A stretch of 47,778 bases of DNA from a virus: the IMG/VR virus record IMGVR_UViG_3300007734_000706, positions 1 through 47,778 of that record; one strand, given 5' to 3'. The translations under genes were made by a program, and so were the position numbers. Positions within the stretch are counted from its first letter, which is position 1. Each line of letters starts with the position of its first letter. This document shows, in pieces, positions 30,690 to 38,739 of this stretch. The notes below the pieces were generated by a model. The model was not told the origin of the DNA. It worked only from the letters and a program-made list of their open reading frames with translations, and searched no databases.

Positions 30690-30931
30690 TGGCACTGATC
30701 CACGAAATCAGCGCGTTCAGCTACGGCGATTTTCGCTGCCATTTTGTGCAGCGCGAAGCTAACGCGGCTACAGGCGCTTATGCAGTGGCAAGTTTGCACC
30801 GCAAGGGTAGCGATCCGCGCCACGAAGAAAACATCAAGATTTACCTGCACTCTCCCGCCGAGATCGCCGCGTTCCGCGCGCTGTCCGAGGCGCTGGCAAA
30901 GCAGGATGTGGTTGAGGGGGTGGAGGTATGA
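30689..30931 (+). CDS. early protein of unknown function
   Basis: 80 residues from ATG 30689 (TGATG overlap). Contains SYGDFRCHFVQREANAATGA and SPAEIAAFRALSEALAKQ. No family recognised. Confidence 0.62.
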   Translation: MALIHEISAFSYGDFRCHFVQREANAATGAYAVASLHRKGSDPRHEENIKIYLHSPAEIAAFRALSEALAKQDVVEGVEV

Positions 30932-31062
30932 CCCGCGAAACCCCCTTTCTTCGCTTCTGGCGCGACACGAACGCCATGCGGTTTGCCCTGAAGCTGCCCG
31001 CGATGACGGGGGGCGAGGCGAAACGCGCGTGGGCTGAGATGCAGCAGGAGTGCGTGGAATGA
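30928..31062 (+). CDS. 44-residue early protein
   Basis: ATG 30928 and TGA 31062 both overlap the neighbours as ATGA. Basic/aromatic start (MTRETPFLRFWRDTNAMRFA) and an amphipathic helix. Supported by the coupling pattern only. Confidence 0.55.
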   Translation: MTRETPFLRFWRDTNAMRFALKLPAMTGGEAKRAWAEMQQECVE

Positions 31063-31310
31063 CCGAAGCCGAACGTCTCCGCGAGCAATGCGACCAGATC
31101 ATGCAGATCCGCCACCTGCTGATTGCGTGGGAAGCGCGGGCGCAAAGCCACGGCATCCGCACGCTGGCCGCAAAGTGTGACGACCTCGAAGCGTGGTTGT
31201 TGAACATTGAGGACGAGATCAGCGCCATTGCCGACCGGCTGGACCCGCCGCCGGTTCGCGCCACCGGGCAGCAATGGTTGGCGGGGCTGACGCGGAGGGT
31301 GGTGCTGTGA
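31059..31310 (+). CDS. early protein of unknown function
   Basis: 83 residues, mostly helical, with EAERLREQCDQIMQIRHLLI and LEAWLLNIEDEISAIADRLD. Possible coiled coil. ATGA and GTGA overlaps on either side. Confidence 0.6.
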   Translation: MTEAERLREQCDQIMQIRHLLIAWEARAQSHGIRTLAAKCDDLEAWLLNIEDEISAIADRLDPPPVRATGQQWLAGLTRRVVL

Positions 31311-31465
31311 CCACCCGCAACGGCCTAACCGCCTACCTCGTGCTGCTGGTGGTCCTGCCGGTGGTCATGTCCCTCGCCGCTGGCATGGACCCGATGGCGG
31401 GGTATCGCGGCCTGGCGGAGATGATGGTGGCGGCGGCGGAAATCGGGTTGGAGATTCGGCGATGA
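31307..31465 (+). CDS. 52-residue membrane protein
   Basis: GTG 31307 overlaps the previous stop (GTGA). One hydrophobic span (AYLVLLVVLPVVMSLAAGM) and a helical C-terminus ending EIRR. Unknown role. Confidence 0.55.
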   Translation: MTTRNGLTAYLVLLVVLPVVMSLAAGMDPMAGYRGLAEMMVAAAEIGLEIRR

Positions 31466-31806
31466 ATGAGAAATGGTATGGCATACGCCCGGATGGTCGG
31501 TATCTCACAGATCATGAGTGGTATGCCTCGACTGAAAGCAAAGGGTATGAAGTATTTGCGCCCGTGTCGGATGAGAGCGGCAACGTAATCTGCCTTGTTG
31601 TTGCGTGCGCCGAGTCAATCATTAAAGGCCGCGCGCTTGATAAGGTCGTTGATGACCGCGCCCGCCTAATCTCCCTCGCGCCGGAGATGGCGGAGGCGTT
31701 GCGGGAGTGCGTTGCCGGCATAGAGCAGCACAGCGCAGAGAAGTGGATGCCGCATCGTGTAGAACGCGCCCGCGCGCTCCTCGCCAAGCTGGAGGCGGAG
31801 GGATGA
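31462..31806 (+). CDS. early protein of unknown function
   Basis: 114 residues. Beta-like N-terminal half (YEVFAPVSDESGNVICLVVA) and a helical C-terminal half with APEMAEALRECVAGIEQH and RARALLAKLEAEG, a tail found in many small phage early proteins. A similar ARALLAKP segment is in 33800..34372. Confidence 0.6.
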   Translation: MNEKWYGIRPDGRYLTDHEWYASTESKGYEVFAPVSDESGNVICLVVACAESIIKGRALDKVVDDRARLISLAPEMAEALRECVAGIEQHSAEKWMPHRVERARALLAKLEAEG

Positions 31807-32690
31807 GCATTCAGACCCCCGGCATCTATTCGATGTCCAGCGCCGAATACCACGCCGACCCGGCCCTATCTTCCACAGGCGCGCGCCTGATCGGCCTGGA
31901 CTGCCCAGCCGTCTATCGCCACCAGATCGATAACCCGCCGATCAAGCGCGAGTTTGATATCGGCAACGCGACCCATCTGCTGGTGCTGGAACCGGACCTG
32001 TTTGCTGGCGCGGTGCGGGAGATCGACGCGGACGATTACCGAACCAAGGCCGCGCAAGAAGCCCGCGACGCGGCGCGCGGCGAAGGGCGGCTGCCGTTGC
32101 TGCGGCGTGAGATTGAGATGGTCCACGCCATGCGGGACGCGGTGTGGTCGGACCCGATCGCCGGCCAGGCGTTTCGCGGCGGCAAGCCAGAGCAGTCCAT
32201 GTTCTGGCGCGACCCGGAATTTGGGGTCATGTGCCGCACCCGTCCCGATTACCTGCCGCCACACACGCGCTATCTCGTGGATCTGAAGACGGCGATGAGC
32301 GCGGACCCGGAGGACTTCGCCCGGCAGGCGTATTCTCTCGGCTACCACATGCAGGCGGCTTGGTATCTGGACGGCGTGGAAGCCATTACGGGCACGCGGC
32401 CCGAGCGGTTCGCGTTCGTGGTGGTCAGTAAGAAGGCGCCGCACATCGTCACGACCTGCTGGCTGGACAACGAGATGATCGAGTGGGGCCGCATCCAGAA
32501 CCGGCACGCGAAGGGCGTGTTTGCGTGGTGCCAAGCGCACGACCGCTGGCCGTCCTATCAGCCCGACATCACCGCGCCGCCAGTCGCGCACACGATCAGC
32601 TTGCCTGGATGGGCGCGCAAGGAACTGGAACAGAAACACGAGGCCGGGGCGTTTGAGCCGCCGGCATTGGTGAAGGAAGCAGCGGAATGA
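31803..32690 (+). CDS. RecE-like exonuclease (PD-(D/E)XK, DUF3799-like)
   Basis: 295 residues. GIYSMSSAEYHADPALSSTG, then FDIGNATHLLVLEPD, and the nuclease core CRTRPDYLPPHTRYLVDLKT, in which D and D-x-K bind metal, followed by YHMQAAWYLDGVEA. This is the exodeoxyribonuclease VIII type, a 5'-3' exonuclease that resects ends for its annealing partner. RecT follows with a 4-nt overlap. Confidence 0.9.
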   Translation: MSIQTPGIYSMSSAEYHADPALSSTGARLIGLDCPAVYRHQIDNPPIKREFDIGNATHLLVLEPDLFAGAVREIDADDYRTKAAQEARDAARGEGRLPLLRREIEMVHAMRDAVWSDPIAGQAFRGGKPEQSMFWRDPEFGVMCRTRPDYLPPHTRYLVDLKTAMSADPEDFARQAYSLGYHMQAAWYLDGVEAITGTRPERFAFVVVSKKAPHIVTTCWLDNEMIEWGRIQNRHAKGVFAWCQAHDRWPSYQPDITAPPVAHTISLPGWARKELEQKHEAGAFEPPALVKEAAE

Positions 32691-33658
32691 ACCAAGTCGT
32701 GAAAGCCGAAGGCGAGAAGTTCAAGGCGATGCTGACGCAGCAGCGCCAGAACATTATGGCGGCGCTCCCCAGCCATATCCCGGTGGAGAAGTTCGAGCGC
32801 GTATGCCTGATGGCCGTGCAGCGGACTCCCGATCTACTGGCGCCGAACGTGAACAAGCAGAGCCTGTTCCTGTCCTGCCAGCGCGCCGCGGCTGATGGCT
32901 TGCTGCCTGATGGGCGCGAAGGTGCTTTGGTCCTGTTCGGCAGCAACGTCCAATGGATGCCGATGGTTGCTGGCCTGATGAAGCTGGCTCGTAACAGCGG
33001 CGAGATCGCCAGCATCAGCGCCCAGGTCGCCTACAAGGGCGAGAAGTTCACCGTGATCCTTGGCGATGAGGAGCGCATCGAACACGAGCGAAACCTTGAA
33101 CTAGCGGACGGAGCCGAAGTGCTTGCGGTCTATGCCGTGGCGAAGCTGAAAAACGGCGAGACGGTTCGCGAGGTGATGACGAAGGCGCAGGTGGAAAAGG
33201 TGCGCGCTGTCAGCCGCGCCAAGAATAATGGCCCCTGGGCTCAGTGGTGGGAGGAGATGGCGAAGAAAACCGCCATCCGCCGGCTATCCAAGCGCCTGCC
33301 GCTATCCACGGATCGCGATACTGATTTGCGCTTGCAAAAGGCAGCCGAGCGTGAAGATGCCGAGGTAGATTTCAGTGGCGTCACGCTGGATGGCGAAGCC
33401 GCTACGGTTGATGCGTTCGAGGCCGCTGCCAACGGGCAGCCGCCCGCGCTGGAAGGCGAGGTAATCCCACCGGACGACGCATCCCCAGAAGCCCAGGCCC
33501 GCGCCTACCTGGCCGAGATCGCCGCGCTGGACACGCCGCTGGATGTTCGCGCGTGGACCGAAACACCGGAGATCAAGGCCGCGATGACGGGGTGGAAGAA
33601 GTCGGCGCCCACGCTGTTCAAGATGGTGGATGAAGCTGTTGCCGCGAGGCTCGCATGA
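32687..33658 (+). CDS. recT: RecT single-strand annealing protein
   Basis: 323 residues. Family segments: FERVCLMAVQRTPDLLA, then SLFLSCQRAAADGLLPDGRE, VQWMPMVAGLMKLARNSGEI, and WWEEMAKKTAIRRLSKRLPL. Anneals exonuclease-made single strands, supporting recombination and concatemer formation. The C-terminal acidic part (residues 235-323) probably binds partner proteins. Confidence 0.95.
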   Translation: MNQVVKAEGEKFKAMLTQQRQNIMAALPSHIPVEKFERVCLMAVQRTPDLLAPNVNKQSLFLSCQRAAADGLLPDGREGALVLFGSNVQWMPMVAGLMKLARNSGEIASISAQVAYKGEKFTVILGDEERIEHERNLELADGAEVLAVYAVAKLKNGETVREVMTKAQVEKVRAVSRAKNNGPWAQWWEEMAKKTAIRRLSKRLPLSTDRDTDLRLQKAAEREDAEVDFSGVTLDGEAATVDAFEAAANGQPPALEGEVIPPDDASPEAQARAYLAEIAALDTPLDVRAWTETPEIKAAMTGWKKSAPTLFKMVDEAVAARLA

Positions 33659-33807
33659 CCCCGCACCAACAGCGCCTCACCGCCGCGCGCGACGCAGTGG
33701 TGGAGGCGGCGAAGGAGTTTATCAACGTGGATAGACCATCGCGCCACAATCTTTATCAGGCAGTACGCGCACTCGAAGCCATCGAACAGGAGACGAGCAA
33801 TGGATGA
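33655..33807 (+). CDS. 50-residue early protein
   Basis: ATG 33655 overlaps the recT stop (ATGA) and the ORF ends 8 nt into the next gene. Helical (HQQRLTAARDAVVEAAKEFI). No family recognised. Confidence 0.52.
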   Translation: MTPHQQRLTAARDAVVEAAKEFINVDRPSRHNLYQAVRALEAIEQETSNG

Positions 33808-34372
33808 TGTTGAAGGCGGCAAGGCGCTGGAGCGTGCTTGGAAAAAAGCGGAACTCGGTTCGTCGCCGTGGCCTGACGTGTTCCGCGCCGCCCGCGCGCT
33901 CCTCGCCAAGCCTGTGGCGACGCGGGAGGCGATCAAGGAGGCGCTGCGCCCAATGTGGCTGACGCAGGACCCGAATTCCGTGCGGACTTTAGATATGTGG
34001 GCGTCGGCTGCGGAATACGCCCTCACCCACTTCGCCCCGCCGCGCCAGCGGATGATGATCGAGGGGATGGCGGTGGCAGAATTGGAAACCCGAATGATGC
34101 AAGAATATGGGGTAAACACAGGCGCAAGTCGGTCTGTAATTCAATCCTGCGCCCGCGTAGCCCACCGCCTCGCCACGACGCCCGCGCCGGAGGTGGATGC
34201 GGCGGAGGAGAAAGCGAAAGACATTGCGTGGAAGTGGGCAGAAGCGACGGGTGTGTATTGCACATATAAAGATTATGAAGACCCAGAACGACGCTACTGG
34301 GAAAGCCAAAGTTCTAGCATGAAAAACGGCTGGCTCGCCGTAGCGGCGATGGGGGAGAAGGGCAATGGATGA
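33800..34372 (+). CDS. early protein of unknown function
   Basis: 190 residues. Helical first part (FRAARALLAKPVATREAIKE), a hydrophobic middle and WKWAEATGVYCTYKDYEDPE near the end. The modular, loosely conserved make-up resembles accessory early proteins of temperate phages. Confidence 0.62.
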   Translation: MDDVEGGKALERAWKKAELGSSPWPDVFRAARALLAKPVATREAIKEALRPMWLTQDPNSVRTLDMWASAAEYALTHFAPPRQRMMIEGMAVAELETRMMQEYGVNTGASRSVIQSCARVAHRLATTPAPEVDAAEEKAKDIAWKWAEATGVYCTYKDYEDPERRYWESQSSSMKNGWLAVAAMGEKGNG

Positions 34373-34598
34373 GGCGGTAAAAGCGTTTGCGCGGGAATAC
34401 TACGGCAACGCACCTGTAGCGCGCGATCCGCAGATTATCGGTGCCATTCGCAACGCCCTCTCCGCAGCCGACGCCGCCCGCGCGGTGACGGATGAGGAGG
34501 TGGTGGCAGCGTTACGCAAGAGGGATTTTGATATTGGTGATACGCTGAACATACTGGGCGGGCTCCGCGCCGCCGGGCTGAAGGTGGTGCGGGGATGA
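34365..34598 (+). CDS. early protein of unknown function
   Basis: 77 residues. FAREYYGNAPVARDPQIIGA then AVTDEEVVAALRKRDFDIGD; helical. Overlaps both neighbours. Confidence 0.58.
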   Translation: MDEAVKAFAREYYGNAPVARDPQIIGAIRNALSAADAARAVTDEEVVAALRKRDFDIGDTLNILGGLRAAGLKVVRG

Positions 34599-34840
34599 GT
34601 GAGCGGGACATTGTGGAAAAGTTGGAGGCGCGTTGCTCATACGGCGATGCGCGGCTTTGGCAACGGCACGACCCTCTATCAGCAGAAGCCGCCGCCGAAA
34701 TCCTGCGCCTCCGCTCCGCACTCGCGAACGCCAAGCGCGCCGGCTGGATCACGGGGCGGGATGCGGCGGCGGAGGCGCTGGCGAGGCAGGGTCATCACCA
34801 AGCTGTTGATCTGCTCCGCAACATGGAGCCGCCAGCATGA
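34595..34840 (+). CDS. early protein of unknown function
   Basis: 81 residues, opening MSERDIVEKLEARCSYGDAR, then EAAAEILRLRSALANAKRAG. This layout (D-I-V-E-x-L-E..., A-A-x-E-I-x-x-L-R) is widespread in short phage early genes. Role unknown. Confidence 0.6.
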   Translation: MSERDIVEKLEARCSYGDARLWQRHDPLSAEAAAEILRLRSALANAKRAGWITGRDAAAEALARQGHHQAVDLLRNMEPPA

Positions 34841-35097
34841 GCACCGACGAGCGGCGGGCGCGGATCATTGCGAGGCGCGCGGATGCTGGCGAAGACTTGT
34901 GGCCGGATCATATGGATACGGCCCGCGCCATCCGCACGTCCGACGAGGCGGCGGTGGATGAACGGTGGCAATTGGTGGACCGCATCTGCCGCACAGTATT
35001 CCCGGACTTTGACCACTGGCCGGATCGGACTGCCCACCACGGGATGCGCCATACGGTGTTTCGCGCACTTGCAGCCACGGAGAGTGACAATGGATGA
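34837..35097 (+). CDS. early protein of unknown function
   Basis: 86 residues, charged, with RRARIIARRADAGEDLWPDH and a C-terminal DFDHWPDRTAHHGMRH. No family recognised. Confidence 0.56.
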   Translation: MSTDERRARIIARRADAGEDLWPDHMDTARAIRTSDEAAVDERWQLVDRICRTVFPDFDHWPDRTAHHGMRHTVFRALAATESDNG

Positions 35098-35224
35098 CGT
35101 GCAACGCACCGAACTGCTGGCGGCGCTGGACGCCGCAAAAAACGAAGAGCCGCGCGATCCGAAGTTGTGGCGCTTGGACGATATGCGCCGCCGCGCCGCC
35201 ATCCGGGCGCGGGGGGAGGGGTGA
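35090..35224 (+). CDS. 44-residue early protein
   Basis: ATG 35090 overlaps the previous ORF by 8 nt and the TGA overlaps the next ATG (TGATG). Acidic N-terminus and Arg-rich C-terminus (MRRRAAIRARGEG). Translation is supported by coupling. Confidence 0.52.
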   Translation: MDDVQRTELLAALDAAKNEEPRDPKLWRLDDMRRRAAIRARGEG

Positions 35225-35352
35225 TGATGATCGTCGGAAAGTTTATCGTAAGATTTATTGCGGGCGCACTATACACGCTCTTTTTTGGTGTGGTCATCGG
35301 CTTCTCAATCGCCGTGTGGGATTTGGTATTCCGCCGTATGGGGTGGTGGTGA
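35224..35352 (+). CDS. 42-residue membrane protein
   Basis: Single span (FIAGALYTLFFGVVIGFSIA) preceded by a basic start and followed by DLVFRRMGWW. Both ends are coupled (TGATG). Small membrane gene just before excisionase; unknown role. Confidence 0.56.
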   Translation: MMIVGKFIVRFIAGALYTLFFGVVIGFSIAVWDLVFRRMGWW

Positions 35353-35681
35353 TGACCGCCCGCTGGCTCACCCCCGACGACTGCGCCGCCTACATCGGCG
35401 TGCGCGTCCACCAGCTACCCAAGTTGGTAAAGGCCGGGAAAGTGCCGGAACCATCCCGCCACCTTGGCCCGCGTTCCCCCAGGTGGGACCGGGACGAACT
35501 GGACAGGCTATTCGGGACTGCGGCACGGTCCAGCGGAAACAGGGAGGTGGTCAATGACGCGGTGCAGCAAATTCTTGCAGCCGGGCGTGCACGTCAGCCG
35601 AAAGCGCCTCGCGGACGGGTCAATCCGGGAATACCACTACCCGCGCAATCGGCCCCGGTCGTCCCGCTACGGCGCGGATAG
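35352..35681 (+). CDS. excisionase-like helix-turn-helix protein
   Basis: 109 residues from ATG 35352 (TGATG overlap). ARWLTPDDCAAYIGVRVHQL then PKLVKAGKVPEPSRHLGPRS resembles the MerR/AlpA-type winged helix of phage excisionases, with RWDRDELDRLFG closing the domain. The C-terminal 50 residues are basic. It overlaps the integrase gene by 128 nt, a layout known for xis/int pairs. Confidence 0.75.
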   Translation: MTARWLTPDDCAAYIGVRVHQLPKLVKAGKVPEPSRHLGPRSPRWDRDELDRLFGTAARSSGNREVVNDAVQQILAAGRARQPKAPRGRVNPGIPLPAQSAPVVPLRRG

Positions 35682-36531
35682 CGTGGCCGCGCTCATCAGC
35701 GCATGGAAGATCAGCCCCGAGTGGGCGGCGCTCTCCCCGATCACGGTCGGGGGCTACACGACATATCTCCGGGATTTGGAACTACTGGCCCGGATGAAAG
35801 CGGCAGACGTGACGCGGCGGGATATTCTGTCAGTCCGCGATGCCATCGCCAGCGCGCGGGGCAACGGCGCGGCTACCGGGTTCGTCCGAGCGGCGGGCGC
35901 CTGTTTTGCCTGGGGGGTAGAGCGGGGATGGGTGGATCATTCCCCATGCCACAAGATACGGCGCCTCAAAGGCGGGCACCTGCCGGAATGGTCCGAAGAA
36001 CAGATCGCCGTCGCCCTGGATCGGCTGCCCGACTACCTGCGCCGCGCGGTTCTTCTGGCGCTCTACACCGGCCAGAGGCGGGGCGACCTGTGCGCCATGA
36101 CCTGGGCAGCCTATGACGGCGCCACGGTGCGTCTGAGGCAGGGGAAGACGGGGAAGGCCATGGTGATACCCCTGCACCCTGTCTTGCGGGCCGAGATGGC
36201 GGTGTGGAAGAAGAATGCCACCAGCACCCACATCCTGACGACGCGGACGGGCGTGCCGTGGATACCGACGCACTTGTCCCAAGACCTTGGCCGCGCCCTG
36301 GTGGCGATCGGCTTCCCGCCCGGCTGGAACATCCACGGGCTACGGAAGGTGGCGGCGGCGCGGCTAGCCGATGCCGGTTGCACCGTCCACGAGATCGCCA
36401 GCATCACGGGGCACAGCAGCCTGGCGCTGGTGGCGCTCTACACCCGCCGCGCGGACCAAGAACGGCTCGCGAACGCGGCGATTGGGCGGCTTGGTGGAAC
36501 GGGCGGGGGAAGTGGTGGAAAATCGACGTAA
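35554..36531 (+). CDS. int: tyrosine-recombinase integrase
   Basis: 325 residues from ATG 35554, preceded by AGGGAGGT; longer in-frame starts belong to the excisionase overlap. N-terminal core-binding region, then catalytic residues Arg175 (YTGQRRGDL), Lys198 (QGKTGK), His261-x-x-Arg264 (HGLRK), His287 (TGHSS) and nucleophile Tyr296 (ALYTRR). Cuts and joins attP and attB. All six active-site residues are present, so it should be functional. Confidence 0.95.
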   Translation: MTRCSKFLQPGVHVSRKRLADGSIREYHYPRNRPRSSRYGADSVAALISAWKISPEWAALSPITVGGYTTYLRDLELLARMKAADVTRRDILSVRDAIASARGNGAATGFVRAAGACFAWGVERGWVDHSPCHKIRRLKGGHLPEWSEEQIAVALDRLPDYLRRAVLLALYTGQRRGDLCAMTWAAYDGATVRLRQGKTGKAMVIPLHPVLRAEMAVWKKNATSTHILTTRTGVPWIPTHLSQDLGRALVAIGFPPGWNIHGLRKVAAARLADAGCTVHEIASITGHSSLALVALYTRRADQERLANAAIGRLGGTGGGSGGKST

Positions 36532-36671
36532 TGCGCTGAAATGACGCGGGAATTTCTGCTGGAATAGTCCAACAGATTAGACAACAGCAAGGAATGTCAA
36601 TAGGTTATGCTCGCGAAGATGGCTAATTGTCGGTTGAAACTGGATGATTGGCATGGGGAAGGAGTGGCCCA
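36532..36671. other. 140-bp gap after integrase, probable attP region
   Basis: An AT-richer gap with several short repeated elements (AACAG and TAGACAACAG near 36570-36590; TTGTCGG near 36627). attP commonly lies next to int. The core cannot be set without the host attB. No tRNA-like end sequence recognised. Confidence 0.4.
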
Positions 36672-36884
36672 ATGACCCACCCCATGACCCCCACCCCCAC
36701 CCCGCCCGGCTGGCGGGATATCTCGACCGCGCCGAGGGATGGGACGGCGATCAAGGCGCGATTGACCAACGGCGACGTTGAAACCATCCGCTGGGACGAT
36801 GGACTGTGGTCCAACGTGAACGATGTTGAGTTTTTTGCAGAGCGGTCGCTGACTGGATGGATGCCGCAGGAGCCCACACCATGA
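36672..36884 (+). CDS. small accessory protein (W-x-x-I-S-T-A-P-x-D-G-T type)
   Basis: 70 residues from ATG 36672 with GGAAGGAG upstream. GWRDISTAPRDGTAIKARLT then WDDGLW matches a widespread short phage/prophage pattern of unknown function. First gene after attP, possibly expressed in the lysogen or with the rightward operon. Confidence 0.68.
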   Translation: MTHPMTPTPTPPGWRDISTAPRDGTAIKARLTNGDVETIRWDDGLWSNVNDVEFFAERSLTGWMPQEPTP

Positions 36885-37438
36885 CCGACATCAAGGCGCT
36901 GATCGCGGAGGCGCGGCTTTATGATAACAGCGACGGACTGATGGGTGCGCCAGGATCGCCCAACGCCAAGATCTGCGACATAATCCGCCGCCTCGCCGCC
37001 GCGCTGGAGGAGGCGACGGTGCCGGAGGGGTGGAGGGTGGTGTATCGAAAGGACGATTTCGAGGTGTGGCAGGAAGCGCCTGGCGCATGGCTTGTGGCCG
37101 ACGAACCAAGGCATCGGGACTTTGGTGATTTCCCCACCGCCCGCAAAGCCATGGCCGCATTGGATGAGGAGGATGGCATGGTCGAGATCGTCAATCACAT
37201 GCCATCTACATTCCCTGATTACGACGAATACACCCTAGATAGCGTCACGTGGCAGCGGGCGTCGTCCAATGTCATCAGATGCACGCGGGCCCAAGCGCGG
37301 CATTGCGCTTTCCGCCGCGTGGTTCGGCCTCTGCATGTGGCCCGAGAGCAGGATGGTCACACGCCCCCCCCTGACGCACAAAAAGCCCCAATAGGTCTGT
37401 TCAACCAACTCACGCCAGAACAACAAGAGGCGCCATGA
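36881..37438 (+). CDS. accessory protein of unknown function
   Basis: 185 residues. Opens MTDIKALIAEARLYDNSDGL, then IRRLAAALEEATVPEGW; an Ea22-like N-terminal style is seen in many phages. The C-terminal third is Arg/His-rich. ATGA overlaps at both ends. Confidence 0.62.
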   Translation: MTDIKALIAEARLYDNSDGLMGAPGSPNAKICDIIRRLAAALEEATVPEGWRVVYRKDDFEVWQEAPGAWLVADEPRHRDFGDFPTARKAMAALDEEDGMVEIVNHMPSTFPDYDEYTLDSVTWQRASSNVIRCTRAQARHCAFRRVVRPLHVAREQDGHTPPPDAQKAPIGLFNQLTPEQQEAP

Positions 37439-37545
37439 AGATCAGGGATGAAATCATGGAAGCGGTGCGGTTGTATTTTGCGCCGATTGTGTGGGCGCGG
37501 CGCCTTTTCACACAAAAAACCCCGCCACCCTCTATAGAGGAATGA
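37435..37545 (+). CDS. 36-residue protein at the end of the rightward operon
   Basis: ATG 37435 overlaps the previous stop (ATGA). MKIRDEIMEAVRLYFAPIVW then a basic/Pro tail. Its 3' end lies over the minus-strand terminator. Possible membrane-associated amphipathic peptide. Confidence 0.5.
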   Translation: MKIRDEIMEAVRLYFAPIVWARRLFTQKTPPPSIEE

Positions 37546-37550
37546 CGGGG
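37514..37550 (-). terminator. terminator of the late operon
   Basis: On the minus strand a long stem (CCCCG...CGGGG outside, CCTC/GAGG around a TATA loop inside) is followed by six T (plus positions 37514-37519). It lies after the last late gene and stops late transcription from running against the rightward operon. Confidence 0.85.
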
Positions 37551-37675
37551 CTGGCAGTCTCCGGGCGATCAACCCCGGTGCCCCATACGGGGTCTTCAAT
37601 ACGGATGCCAAAGCAGAGCCGCGACGCCGGGGACTTTACGCTATCTCCGCCTACCCGGTCTAGCGGATTGCGTCG
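37551..37675. other. 125-bp gap at the meeting of the two operons
   Basis: No ORF. On the plus strand ACCCCG...CGGGGT (about 37573-37594) could form a weak 6-bp hairpin without a real T-run, perhaps a minor terminator for the rightward operon. Confidence 0.3.
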
Positions 37676-37924
37676 TCAGTTTCGCACCACGCACCGACGC
37701 ACGCCATCCGCGCCGGTCTCCGCCTCGACGTATTGCCCCGCGCGCAGGTGGTTGCCGCCGATGAAATCGGGCAGCACCCACGCGGAGAAGTCCCCCCGCA
37801 CCGCCTGCGCGATGGCGGACCCGGTGCAACCCATGGCGTCAAGCTGAGCGTTCTTGCCGAAGTCGCGGGCATGGGCGGGGATGGACAGAGCCACCAGAGC
37901 GGCGGCGGTCAGTAGAGCTTTCAC
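37676..37924 (-). CDS. secreted small protein
   Basis: 82 residues from GTG 37924 with AAGGAGA seven bases upstream. Cleavable signal peptide MKALLTAAALVALSIPAHA; mature part of about 63 residues with two Cys (CTGSAIAQAV; CVVRN), probably one disulfide in the periplasm. It has its own ribosome site rather than coupling. Last gene of the late operon; a role in lysis, envelope modification or lysogen fitness is possible but unknown. Confidence 0.72.
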   Translation of the reverse strand: MKALLTAAALVALSIPAHARDFGKNAQLDAMGCTGSAIAQAVRGDFSAWVLPDFIGGNHLRAGQYVEAETGADGVRRCVVRN

Positions 37925-37985
37925 GTTGAAGTCTCCTTGTTGTTGAGGTATATTCGTTGCGCTGCGGCGGCGTGGATTGGACACG

Positions 37986-38126
37986 CTAGACATCGTAGGG
38001 CGCTGTTCGTGGTGCAAACTGCGTCTGCCGCTTTGGCCCTCTCATATATGGCCGTGGAAACCGGCGCCCCTGATGCTGGGGGAACCAGTTGGGGAGGGAG
38101 CCGGTATCAAGCCCGGCCCGCAGCAT
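37986..38126 (-). CDS. possible 46-residue basic protein
   Basis: ATG 38126 overlaps the preceding stop (TGATG). Basic, Pro/Arg-rich sequence without motifs. Supported only by the coupling; may not be a gene. Confidence 0.35.
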   Translation of the reverse strand: MLRAGLDTGSLPNWFPQHQGRRFPRPYMRGPKRQTQFAPRTAPYDV

Positions 38127-38209
38127 CATTCCCCACCCCACCACAGCCCGAACGCCATCAGCGCGAGCACGCCCAGAAGCGTGATGCCGATGGCGCCGCC
38201 GCCGTTCAT
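38126..38209 (-). CDS. 27-residue membrane peptide after endolysin
   Basis: ATG 38209 overlaps the endolysin stop (ATGA). Almost the whole product is one hydrophobic span (AIGITLLGVLALMAFGLWW). Its place suggests a pinholin-like or lysis-timing peptide, or a fortuitous ORF. Confidence 0.5.
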   Translation of the reverse strand: MNGGGAIGITLLGVLALMAFGLWWGGE

Positions 38210-38739
38210 GTGCCGCGCATCCGATCCAGTTCGGCCTGATTGAGCCGGTCGGCATCGGACAGCACGGGCGTCACTTCCGGCTTGGGGGCTACGGGCGACG
38301 CCGTAGCGGGCACCCTCACCACCGCCTGCCAGGTCGCATCGCCGCCTGCCGGGAACACCCCGGCCCGCAGTTCCGCGATGTTCACCGGCCATTCAAGGTG
38401 CGGCATCTCGAAAGACAGCCCCCGCAACCCGTAGGTCTTGCCGAACGCCTGCATGTGGACCCAGGACTGTTGCGGCAGTTCCCACGTCCAGGCGCCGTTG
38501 ACGAACCCCACGATGTCCATTGCCAGGCCGTAGTTGTGCAGGCTCTCGCCCGCCCGCGCGTAGGTCACGATCCGGCCCGGCGCGGTCCTGCCTTGGGCAT
38601 AGAGTGCGGTTTGCCGCTCGGGGGAGCGGTAGCCCTCGAACAGGCGGAACGGCAGTCCCGCCCGCTCGCATGCTTCCAGCGTCTTGCGGGCCGCTTCTCG
38701 CACGAGCGGGTGCAGGTGCTGCGGGTCGCGGTCGATCAT
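38206..38739 (-). CDS. endolysin, M15 peptidase type
   Basis: 177 residues from ATG 38739 (TGATG overlap); a longer GTG start at 38766 is less likely. FEGYRSPERQTALYAQGR, then zinc ligands His68 and Asp75 in SLHNYGLAMDI, and His114 in FEMPHLEW define an M15C L-alanyl-D-glutamate endopeptidase-like fold. The 50-residue C-terminal tail is Pro-rich. It cuts the peptide stems of peptidoglycan at lysis. No signal sequence, so it needs a holin. Confidence 0.9.
   Translation of the reverse strand: MIDRDPQHLHPLVREAARKTLEACERAGLPFRLFEGYRSPERQTALYAQGRTAPGRIVTYARAGESLHNYGLAMDIVGFVNGAWTWELPQQSWVHMQAFGKTYGLRGLSFEMPHLEWPVNIAELRAGVFPAGGDATWQAVVRVPATASPVAPKPEVTPVLSDADRLNQAELDRMRGT

Noticed and set aside
36532-36671. 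attP core or tRNA-derived attachment site
   Set aside because: Several short repeats exist, but none stands out and no tRNA 3'-end sequence was recognised; left as a region only.
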